A stretch of DNA of 6,443 nt from NCBI GenBank assembly GCA_049589355.1, contig JBAWAP010000005.1:1-6443 (forward strand). Direction: 5' to 3'. The notes under the pieces are model-generated. The model ran no database searches and had not been told where the DNA came from. It saw only the letters and a list, made by a program, of their open reading frames with translations. This document shows, piece by piece, positions 1 to 4,554 of this stretch. Every line of letters begins with the position of its first letter. Within the stretch, counting starts at the first letter, position 1. The position numbers were made by a program, and so were the translations under genes. The DNA is from JBAWAP01 sp049589355 (GTDB taxonomy: Bacteria > Chloroflexota > Anaerolineae > VGOG01).

Positions 1-146
1 GACCCTAGTCCGCTGCTCCAACGGCGACGACCGGCACTGAAAACTGCGAAATACGCACTTGACCAAGGTCACAACGGACTGCCAGGGCCGCTGGACTAGG
101 GTCCAGCGGGAGCGGCTGAGCAGTTACGCTTGAGCTTAAAAATGCC
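1..146. other. Non-coding tail downstream of the ftsL-like gene, with inverted repeats
   Basis: I see no convincing gene here. The stretch lies downstream of the stop codon of the leftward FtsL-like gene. Two mutually exclusive foldings are visible. Bases 1-11 (GACCCTAGTCC) are an exact inverted copy of 93-103. Bases 88-96 and 101-109 form a perfect 9-bp stem around the loop TAGG. A short inverted pair, TGACC-AA-GGTCA, lies at 60-71. No T-run follows the 9-bp stem in the leftward direction, so it is not a standard intrinsic terminator, although it could mark the end of the leftward transcript. The repeat at 1-11 is cut by the window edge and may extend further. Confidence 0.45.
88..109. repeat. 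9-bp perfect hairpin after the ftsL-like gene
   Basis: CCGCTGGAC (88-96) pairs without mismatch to GTCCAGCGG (101-109) across the 4-nt loop TAGG. It lies about 40 nt past the stop of the FtsL-like gene. It may stabilise the 3' end of the message or cause weak termination, but a U-tract is missing on both sides. Confidence 0.5.
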
Positions 147-551
147 TTAGGTTCCTGGCAAGCGATCGAAGAAGAGCTTCCACCACCCCTGCCAATGGGA
201 TTCCTCACTGGAGTGACTCTCCTGCTGCGGACGAATTTGAGGAGCGAGAGGAGACTCCTGAAACATGGGTACAATGGGGACCTCTCCAGGTTTCACCATC
301 CCCCACTCCCTTCGAGCCCAAGCATCAAGAAACTTGTCGGTTTGGACTTGCTCCTTGAGCCCCTCCAGATACTCCCGTCTCTCCTCCTCAAACCTGATTT
401 CTTGCTCCAGCCGAGCCTCTTCGCGTTGCAGGTGGCGGTAGACTGCCACTTTGTGTCCCAAGTCCACAATCAAAGAGAGCGCAATCGTAGCCACTATGAG
501 AGCTACGAATTGGGTTACCGATACGCTGGAACGCTTCCTGGTAACAGCCAT
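147..551 (-). CDS. FtsL/FtsB/DivIC-like septum formation protein
   Basis: This 134-residue protein is predicted to be a bitopic membrane protein of the cell-division septum (FtsL/FtsB/DivIC type). In that family a single membrane helix and a periplasmic coiled coil bridge early and late divisome proteins. Visible features are a short basic N-terminus (MAVTRKRSS), a membrane helix at about residues 13-29, a charged Glu/Arg-rich coiled coil at about 37-70, and then the family-typical segment at about 71-95 (FLDAWARREWGMVKPGE), which resembles the 'A..E.GMVKPGE' end of DivIC/FtsB proteins. A Pro/Ser/His-rich tail (96-134) ending in a Trp/Phe-rich patch is extra. I chose ATG at 551 because GGAAGAGG precedes it, with 5 nt between GAGG and the ATG; a TTG six codons upstream (569) is possible but has a poorer site. 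The gene follows tRNA-Leu on the same strand. Sequence similarity cannot decide between FtsL, FtsB and DivIC. Confidence 0.8.
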   Translation of the reverse strand: MAVTRKRSSVSVTQFVALIVATIALSLIVDLGHKVAVYRHLQREEARLEQEIRFEEERREYLEGLKEQVQTDKFLDAWARREWGMVKPGEVPIVPMFQESPLAPQIRPQQESHSSEESHWQGWWKLFFDRLPGT

Positions 552-556
552 CGTTG

Positions 557-564
557 CCTCTTCC
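557..564 (-). promoter_or_regulatory. Ribosome binding site of the ftsL-like gene
   Basis: GGAAGAGG on the minus strand lies 5 nt upstream of the ATG at 551. It overlaps the codons that would follow the alternative TTG at 569, so it argues for the ATG as the real start. Confidence 0.6.
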
Positions 565-618
565 GTCAATCTCTCACCGGTAACGCGAGCCAGAAATCCA
601 AATCAGATAGCATGTCAG

Positions 619-705
619 TGGTGCCGAAGGTGGGATTTGAACCCACATAGGCTAATGCCCACTGCGCCCTGAACGCAGCGCGTCTGCCAATTCCGCCACT
701 TCGGC
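619..705 (-). tRNA. tRNA-Leu (anticodon CAG), CCA encoded
   Basis: The minus strand from 705 folds as a class II tRNA. The acceptor strand GCCGAAG (705-699) pairs with CTTCGGC (629-623), the discriminator is A (622), and the 3' CCA is encoded in the DNA (621-619). The D-arm is GGCGGAATTGGCAGACGC-like, typical of leucine tRNAs. The anticodon stem CTGCG/CGCAG encloses the loop TTCAGGG, which gives anticodon CAG (671-669) reading CUG codons. The long variable arm has a short GGC-ATTA-GCC stem. The T-arm GTGGG/CCCAC has the loop TTCAAAT. All stems pair well, so the gene looks functional. It lies between the solute-binding protein gene and the FtsL-like gene on the same strand. Confidence 0.97.
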
Positions 706-723
706 ATTCTCCCTTGGAGCTAG

Positions 724-732
724 ATATAATTT
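724..732. repeat. Left target-site duplication of the foldback element
   Basis: ATATAATTT at 724-732 is repeated exactly and in the same orientation at 843-851, directly abutting both ends of the foldback element. This is the signature of a transposition target duplication. If the terminal repeats are read as 13 bp (with the outer T/A), the duplication shrinks to 7 bp (TATAATT). Confidence 0.75.
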
Positions 733-842
733 GGGTGTGTTTCAAGTGAGTTGAGAACCGTAGCATAGCCCCTTGTGGGCGGTGGTTTTGGCGCTAGAAA
801 CGGCCACGAGGGTCTATGCTACAACTGAAATGAAACACACCC
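733..842. mobile_element. 110-bp MITE-like foldback element
   Basis: The element begins GGGTGTGTTTCA (733-744) and ends with the exact inverse TGAAACACACCC (831-842). Inside, GTAGCATAG (760-768) is inverted as CTATGCTAC (814-822). The next block, CCCTTGTGGGCG, nearly matches the inverse of CGGCCACGAGGG (801-812). Almost the whole length can therefore fold into one imperfect hairpin, with a side bulge of about 7 nt on the left arm. Exact 9-bp direct repeats (ATATAATTT) flank it. It has no room for a transposase and would need one supplied in trans, as MITEs do. A duplication of 7-9 bp is compatible with several IS families; I cannot name the parent. It separates the solute-binding protein gene from tRNA-Leu. 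Confidence 0.8.
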
Positions 843-851
843 ATATAATTT
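843..851. repeat. Right target-site duplication of the foldback element
   Basis: This is the second exact copy of ATATAATTT, immediately outside the right terminal inverted repeat. Read on the minus strand it also supplies most of a candidate -10 box for tRNA-Leu transcription. Confidence 0.75.
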
Positions 852-875
852 ACCATGATTCGCTCTATTTGTCAA
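847..875 (-). promoter_or_regulatory. Candidate promoter for tRNA-Leu, upstream of the MITE
   Basis: On the minus strand, a consensus -35 TTGACA (875-870) is followed after 17 nt by TAAATT (852-847), a 4-of-6 match to the -10 box. The -35 falls in the last codons of the solute-binding protein gene (Leu-Asp-Lys-stop). With the foldback element removed, this promoter would sit about 20-30 nt before the mature tRNA 5' end, a natural distance. With the element present, the transcript must first cross the hairpin. The match could be chance. Confidence 0.4.
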
Positions 876-2568
876 GCTCACGCTCGGCCTGGGTGATGAT
901 GACCCGCTTGGTCAGAATGTACCATTCAGTGACGTTGCGAAACCGGCCGCTGGGATCACCCATGGGCCCCAATTGGACACCTTTGACTTCCTCGTCCACG
1001 GCATAGGTGTAGATTGGATAATACAGGAGTAACGACGGCACTTCATCCGCGAAGATCTCCTGGAAGCGATGATACAACTCGGCACGCCTCCCTGAGTCAG
1101 TTGTACATCGTGCCTCCTCGAGGAGCTTATCAACCTCATAATTGATGAACCCGGCATAGTTTTGCCCCTCACCCTTCGCCTGGGTCGAGTGCCAGAGGGG
1201 ATAAGGGTCAGGATCACCGTGCAGATCCAGGTCAATCAGAAGAGCCTCAAACTTCCGAGGATAGAGAAACTCGCCCACCAGTCCTGAGCTTATCGTCCGA
1301 GGTATGGCCTTCACTCCAAGCACCTCCCACTGGTAGGCGATCTCCTTAGCTAGCGCTATGTGCAAGGGATCATCATCAGTTAGCAGGGTGAAGGCCAACT
1401 TCACGCCCGCTTTCTCCCGGACGCTCTCGTTGTCTCCTCCACTGGTCCCGCCTCCCTTGGCCCGGGACGGTGTAGGATTGCGCCAACCAGCCTCAAATAG
1501 CAAATCCTTGGCCCGTTCAAGATCGTACTCGTACCTAACGACGTCGTTGTCATAGGCCCAGGTCTCCGGCAAGATGGGGCTGTGAGCCACCAGGCCCTGG
1601 CCCTTCAACACCCGATCTACGATCTTCTGGCGGTCAATGGCGTAGAGCAAAGCCTGCCTGACCAGTCTTTCCTGAAAGAAGGGCAGCTCAAGGTCTTTCA
1701 GATTCAGGAATATGAGGGTATAGCCCGTCAGCCGGGCTGAGAAGAATTTCAACCCTGCATTAGCTTCCACCTTAGCCAGGTCTTCGGGAAGGACACGACC
1801 GATGCCCTGAACCGCGCCTTGCTCATAGGCGCTGAGGACACTCTCACGATTGGGATAGAATCTGAATTCGATTTTGTTCAAATAGGGCCTGGGACCGTAG
1901 AAGTCAGGGTTGGCCTGGAGAAGAGCATGCTCGGCAGTGATCTCCTCCACCTGGAAGAGGCCCGTGCCGATGGGGCATCGGTTAAACGGGTCGTCGGGCA
2001 GTGACTCGGCACGAACCTCGGCCAGGAGATGGGCTGGCAAGATGCCAATGGTGGTGTAGTCCAGGAACGGAGCGAATGATTCCCTAAGGGTGAACTTGAC
2101 GGTGTGGGAGTCCACTTTGACGACCTCCACGCTTCGCCAAAGCTCGGCCAAATAGGAGGGGCCTTGATAGTGGGAATCCTGCATTGCTTCGACGGTGAAA
2201 AGCACGTCGTCCGCGCTGAAGGGGAAGCCATCGTGCCAACGCACGTCGGGCCGCAGGTGGAAGGTGTAAGCGAGGCAATCGTCGGAGATCTCCCATCCTT
2301 CGGCCAGATCGGGAATAACCTCGCCCTTTTCGTTCAACTTGGTCAGGCCATTGAAGATGAGGGAACAAAGGTCCCGATCTACCTGGTTATACTGGCAGAG
2401 GATGGGGTTTAGGTATCGTGAATTGCCAGCCAGGCCCTCTACGTAGGTCCCACCAACATCGGGGACAACGACCGTAGTGAAGGTAAAGGCCAGGTAACCT
2501 AACAAGGAGCCCAGCAAGGCTATCCCCAGAAGGGTGATGATGACCTGCCAGCGAAGGTGCTTGCTCAA
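865..2568 (-). CDS. Family-5 (peptide/nickel type) ABC solute-binding protein, membrane-anchored
   Basis: This 567-residue protein is an extracytoplasmic solute-binding protein of the SBP_bac_5 (OppA/DppA/NikA) family, which captures oligopeptides, nickel chelates or related solutes for an ABC importer. The N-terminus (residues 8-31) is one hydrophobic helix without a lipobox cysteine, so the protein is probably held by an uncleaved anchor. Family hallmarks follow: LNPIL near 53, a segment like 'GLTKLNEKGEVIPDLAEGW' at 74-92, 'YTFHLRPDVRWHDGFPFSADDV' across 101-122, VRQALLYAIDRQKIV at 303-317, ERAKDLLFEAGW at 351-362, and PDPYPLWHS with a GEGQNYAGF segment at 453-474. A Gly/Ser-rich linker at about 363-385 is unusual. 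The start is TTG at 2568, just after an in-frame TGA, with a modest AAGGG site 9 nt upstream. It lies 29 nt downstream of secG, probably co-transcribed. Substrate is unknown. Confidence 0.93.
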   Translation of the reverse strand: MSKHLRWQVIITLLGIALLGSLLGYLAFTFTTVVVPDVGGTYVEGLAGNSRYLNPILCQYNQVDRDLCSLIFNGLTKLNEKGEVIPDLAEGWEISDDCLAYTFHLRPDVRWHDGFPFSADDVLFTVEAMQDSHYQGPSYLAELWRSVEVVKVDSHTVKFTLRESFAPFLDYTTIGILPAHLLAEVRAESLPDDPFNRCPIGTGLFQVEEITAEHALLQANPDFYGPRPYLNKIEFRFYPNRESVLSAYEQGAVQGIGRVLPEDLAKVEANAGLKFFSARLTGYTLIFLNLKDLELPFFQERLVRQALLYAIDRQKIVDRVLKGQGLVAHSPILPETWAYDNDVVRYEYDLERAKDLLFEAGWRNPTPSRAKGGGTSGGDNESVREKAGVKLAFTLLTDDDPLHIALAKEIAYQWEVLGVKAIPRTISSGLVGEFLYPRKFEALLIDLDLHGDPDPYPLWHSTQAKGEGQNYAGFINYEVDKLLEEARCTTDSGRRAELYHRFQEIFADEVPSLLLYYPIYTYAVDEEVKGVQLGPMGDPSGRFRNVTEWYILTKRVIITQAERELDK

Positions 2569-2597
2569 GCCTCACATCCCTTCCCTATTCTGAACGC

Positions 2598-2819
2598 TCA
2601 TCCCGCCAGGATGACGATGATCGTAGCGAAAACGAAGAAAGCGACGGCTAGACCGATGGTGGCATTGAAGAGGGTTTTTTCCACCCCACGACGGCTTTTG
2701 TAGACCGCACTCTGGCCCCCGAAGATACCACCCAAGCCCGATCCTTTGGTTTGCAGCAAAACAGCCGCAATGAGGGCCACGGAGATGATGATCTCGATGA
2801 CGTATAGATAGGTCAGCAA
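2598..2819 (-). CDS. secG: Preprotein translocase subunit SecG
   Basis: This 73-residue protein is the small non-essential subunit of the SecYEG channel in the cytoplasmic membrane, which assists SecA-driven protein export. It shows the standard layout: membrane helix 1 at about residues 3-22, the conserved cytoplasmic loop QTKGSGLGGIFGG (23-35) plus a basic patch KSRRG, and membrane helix 2 at about 53-72. The length matches the short bacterial forms. The start codon is TTG at 2819, chosen because a perfect GGAGGT lies 8 nt upstream and the resulting N-terminus begins right at helix 1. It is the first gene of a leftward unit that continues into the solute-binding protein gene. Confidence 0.95.
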   Translation of the reverse strand: MLTYLYVIEIIISVALIAAVLLQTKGSGLGGIFGGQSAVYKSRRGVEKTLFNATIGLAVAFFVFATIIVILAG

Positions 2820-2827
2820 CTTGTGTT

Positions 2828-2833
2828 ACCTCC
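2828..2833 (-). promoter_or_regulatory. Ribosome binding site of secG (fixes a TTG start)
   Basis: GGAGGT on the minus strand is separated by 8 nt from the TTG at 2819. This is the strongest Shine-Dalgarno site nearby and supports TTG rather than any ATG as the secG start. Confidence 0.85.
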
Positions 2834-2850
2834 ATCCATAAACTGTGTAC

Positions 2851-2879
2851 ATTATACCATGTTATCCATTGGCGAGCAA
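2851..2879 (-). promoter_or_regulatory. Promoter of the secG unit (extended -10)
   Basis: On the minus strand, a perfect TATAAT (2856-2851) is preceded by TGG, giving the extended -10 TGGTATAAT. TTGCTC (2879-2874) lies 17 nt upstream as a weak -35. Transcription would start near 2844, leaving a leader of about 25 nt before secG. Confidence 0.7.
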
Positions 2880-2880
2880 A

Positions 2881-2909
2881 TACACTTCTTCGGCGTTTTG
2901 TGGTATAAT
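2881..2909 (+). promoter_or_regulatory. Promoter of tyrS (extended -10)
   Basis: TGGTATAAT at 2901-2909 contains a perfect TATAAT (2904-2909) with the extended TGN element. The -35 position (2881-2886, TACACT) is poor, as often tolerated with an extended -10. The start would be near 2916. The promoter is back to back with the secG promoter, the two -35 positions being adjacent, so one regulator or local supercoiling could affect both. Confidence 0.65.
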
Positions 2910-2924
2910 AATGCCAAAGGGATC

Positions 2925-3047
2925 AGAAACCAGGCTTCGCCCTGAGGCTCAGCCCGAAGGGTTTTTGGTTGATGAGACACTTTCTCGCGTCCCAGAAGAC
3001 CTCAAAAGAACAATCTGCTTGCTCAGACAGGGAAAAACCTGGTTTCT
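2925..3047 (+). repeat. tyrS leader bounded by a 10-bp inverted repeat
   Basis: AGAAACCAGG (2925-2934) is exactly inverted as CCTGGTTTCT (3038-3047), enclosing almost the whole untranslated leader of tyrS. The pieces look like interspersed repeats: the GGAAAAACCTGGTTTCTC end and the inner CTTCG...GAAGG block resemble dispersed intergenic sequences of this kind (from memory, not checked). The closing stem could bring the start region of tyrS into a long folded structure that ends about 15 nt before the ribosome binding site. No T-box specifier or antiterminator sequence is recognisable. Confidence 0.5.
2935..2966 (+). promoter_or_regulatory. Possible attenuator hairpin in the tyrS leader
   Basis: CTTCG (2935-2939) pairs with CGAAG (2955-2959) around a region where CTG/CAG (2942-2944 and 2950-2952) can also pair. 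GG and then five T (2962-2966) follow. This resembles a weak intrinsic terminator placed between promoter and gene. The stem is short and interrupted by a mismatch, so it may simply be a repeat remnant. Confidence 0.3.
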
Positions 3048-3061
3048 CTCCTAAAGTTATC

Positions 3062-3067
3062 AAGGAG
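3062..3067 (+). promoter_or_regulatory. Ribosome binding site of tyrS
   Basis: AAGGAG lies 6 nt before the ATG at 3074. It supports this start, and the protein then begins at the usual N-terminus of tyrosyl-tRNA synthetases. Confidence 0.85.
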
Positions 3068-3073
3068 TGAAAC

Positions 3074-4291
3074 ATGAAACCCATAGACGAACAGATCGCC
3101 ATCCTGTTGCGCGGCGTAGATTTCGGCGACGAGCAGATCAAGCAGGTAATGGAAGAGGAGTTGCGAGAGCGATTGCAAGAAGCCCAAGACGAGGGGAGGC
3201 CGTTGCGCGTCTATTGCGGCTTCGACCCCACGGCGGCTCAGTTGACTCTGGGCCACACGGTGCAGATGCGAAAGCTGCGTCAGTTTCAGGATCTAGGTCA
3301 CCAGGCTATCTTCCTCATCGGCAATTTCACCGCCCTCATCGGCGATCCCAGCGACAGAGACAGCACTCGCTATCAACAGACGCCCGAGGAGGTGGCCGAG
3401 AAGTCGAAGGGGTACACAGCCCAGGCCTTCAAAATCCTGGACCCCAATAAGACCGAGGTACGCTACAACGCTGACTGGCTGGCGCCGCTGACCTTCGCCG
3501 ACCTCATCTGGCTAGCCTCGCATTTCACCGTGCAGCAATTCCTGGCCCGCGAGAGCTTCGCCAAGCGCCACGCCAAGGGGGATCCTATTTGGCTGCACGA
3601 GTTTTTCTATGCGCTGATGCAGGCCTATGACGCCTTCAGCCTGAAGACAGATGTGCAGATCGGCGGGACAGAGCAACTCTTCAACCTGATGGCCGGCCGC
3701 AAACTCCAAGAGGCCCTCGGACAGCGCCCCCAGGTCTGCTTGACGTATCCTATCCTGGTGGGTACCGACGGCCACGAACGCATGGGCCAGAGCCGGGGCA
3801 ACTACATCGGCGTGGATGAGCCACCCGAGGAAATGTACGGCAAGGTGATGAGCATCCCTGATCACGCCATGCGCAATTACTTCGACCTCCTCTCTAGCTT
3901 TGAATCGGCCCAGATCGCTGACATCGAGAAGAGGATGGCCACAGGGAGCCTGCATCCTATGGATGCCAAGATGATGCTGGCCCAAGACATCGTCACCATC
4001 TACCACGGCGCTGAGGCAGCAGTCCGCGCCGAGGCCCACTTCAAACAGGTCTTCCAGAAAAGGGATTTGCCCGTAGAGATGCCCACCCACAAGCTGGCGG
4101 CACCCCAGAACATCGTAGACTTGCTGGTAGAGGTTGGCCTGGCACCGAGCAAGAGCCAGGCCCGCCGCCTCATCGTCCAGGGCGGAGTGCGCCTGGATGG
4201 GAACATAGTGGAGAGCATCGAGGAAACGGTGATGCCAGATAGGCAGGCGATTCTACAAGTAGGTAAGCGGAGGTTTCTGAGGCTGGTGTAA
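3074..4291 (+). CDS. tyrS: Tyrosyl-tRNA synthetase
   Basis: This 405-residue cytoplasmic enzyme joins tyrosine to tRNA-Tyr using ATP. The class I catalytic domain spans about residues 35-245, followed by a helical anticodon-binding region and a C-terminal S4 RNA-binding domain (about 345-405). Tyrosine-pocket residues are present: YCGFDPT (47-53) with Asp51, the Y179/Q183/D186 set in 'YALMQAYD', and the GGTEQ loop (197-201). The GDPS loop (90-93) is intact. Two signatures are altered: the HIGH motif reads TLGH (58-61), losing the first His, and the KMSKS motif reads RMGQS (236-240), losing both lysines. In Geobacillus TyrRS numbering these are His45, Lys230 and Lys233; Lys82 is also Arg here (R95). 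The length and frame are intact, so this is not a decayed gene. It is transcribed alone from its own promoter and ends at a strong terminator, convergent with the permease pair. Confidence 0.95.
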   Translation: MKPIDEQIAILLRGVDFGDEQIKQVMEEELRERLQEAQDEGRPLRVYCGFDPTAAQLTLGHTVQMRKLRQFQDLGHQAIFLIGNFTALIGDPSDRDSTRYQQTPEEVAEKSKGYTAQAFKILDPNKTEVRYNADWLAPLTFADLIWLASHFTVQQFLARESFAKRHAKGDPIWLHEFFYALMQAYDAFSLKTDVQIGGTEQLFNLMAGRKLQEALGQRPQVCLTYPILVGTDGHERMGQSRGNYIGVDEPPEEMYGKVMSIPDHAMRNYFDLLSSFESAQIADIEKRMATGSLHPMDAKMMLAQDIVTIYHGAEAAVRAEAHFKQVFQKRDLPVEMPTHKLAAPQNIVDLLVEVGLAPSKSQARRLIVQGGVRLDGNIVESIEETVMPDRQAILQVGKRRFLRLV

Positions 4292-4294
4292 AAA

Positions 4295-4329
4295 GGGAGC
4301 AGAGGAGCATGGGAGCACGGGCGCAGAGG
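4295..4329 (+). repeat. Short purine-rich GGGAGCA-type tandem repeat
   Basis: Just past the tyrS stop the sequence cycles through variants of GGGAGCA at a period of about 8 nt (GGGAGCA, GAGGAGCAT, GGGAGCAC, GGGCGCA). It is G-rich on the sense strand and has no coding role that I can see. It lies between the stop codon and the terminator, so it would be part of the tyrS 3' untranslated region. Confidence 0.55.
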
Positions 4330-4352
4330 AATAAAGCGGTGCCGTTAAATTC

Positions 4353-4386
4353 AAGCCCCCTTGACTGGAGGTCGAGGGGGCTTTTT
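4353..4386 (+). terminator. Intrinsic terminator of tyrS
   Basis: The 13-bp stem AAGCCCCCTTGAC (4353-4365) pairs with GTCGAGGGGGCTT (4371-4383), with one G-U pair. The loop is TGGAG, and the T-run CTTTTT ends at 4386. It lies 62 nt past the tyrS stop in the rightward direction. In the leftward direction the A-rich side is short (AATTCAAG), so it is mainly a tyrS terminator. Confidence 0.92.
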
Positions 4387-4435
4387 CATCCTCTACCCAA
4401 CGGGGCTACGAAATTGGGGAGCCTCCCTGTAGAGT

Positions 4436-4461
4436 GTTGCTACGCTAAGACTCGCAATGAC
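4436..4461. repeat. Interspersed-repeat remnant of the GTCATTGCGAG type
   Basis: Read on the minus strand, this begins GTCATTGCGAG and continues with AGCG-AGCAA. The pattern recalls a dispersed intergenic repeat known from many bacterial genomes (GTCATTGCGAG ... GCGAAGCAATC). The copy here is diverged and about 26 nt long. The identification is by eye only. Confidence 0.45.
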
Positions 4462-4472
4462 AGCTCCCACGG

Positions 4473-4540
4473 AAGCCCAATAAACGGGCCCGGCTCATGC
4501 AGGAACAAACCGAGGGAGTGTGAGTACACTCTGGGCTTTT
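4473..4540. other. Weak hairpins between the tyrS terminator and oppC
   Basis: GAGTGT-GAGT-ACACTC (4516-4531) is a perfect 6-bp hairpin about 24 nt past the oppC stop. It could be the weak 3' end of the leftward permease transcript, but its leftward flank is not T-rich. AAGCCCA (4473-4479) can also pair with TGGGCTT (4532-4538), which is followed by TT; this gives a larger rightward structure with a bigger loop. No gene lies in 4292-4554. Confidence 0.3.
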
Positions 4541-4554
4541 GTCTAGACTCGAGC

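Noticed and set aside
195..650. A rightward open frame of 151 codons
   Set aside because: It is the reverse of the FtsL-like gene plus the tRNA. Its end reads VGFEPT, again from the tRNA, and there is no family resemblance.
566..766. A leftward open frame of 66 codons over the tRNA
   Set aside because: Its 'SGGIGRRAAFRAQW...VGSNPTFGT' text is the translation of the tRNA-Leu gene, a common false protein.
733..842. The foldback element as a simple intrinsic terminator of the binding protein gene
   Set aside because: No T-run follows it in the leftward direction (AAATTATATC follows), and the exact direct repeats at both borders are better explained by transposition.
2572..2835. A leftward ATG-started frame covering secG
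   Set aside because: It is out of frame with the SecG helices and loop. Its ATG lies immediately upstream of the secG ribosome binding site.
2916..3073. A T-box riboswitch controlling tyrS
   Set aside because: No T-box core (the conserved GGUGG-ACCGCG type sequence) or clear specifier loop is visible.
3512..4090. A leftward open frame of 192 codons inside tyrS
   Set aside because: It is antisense to a highly conserved synthetase and shows the His/Gly-rich composition expected of a GC-rich shadow frame.
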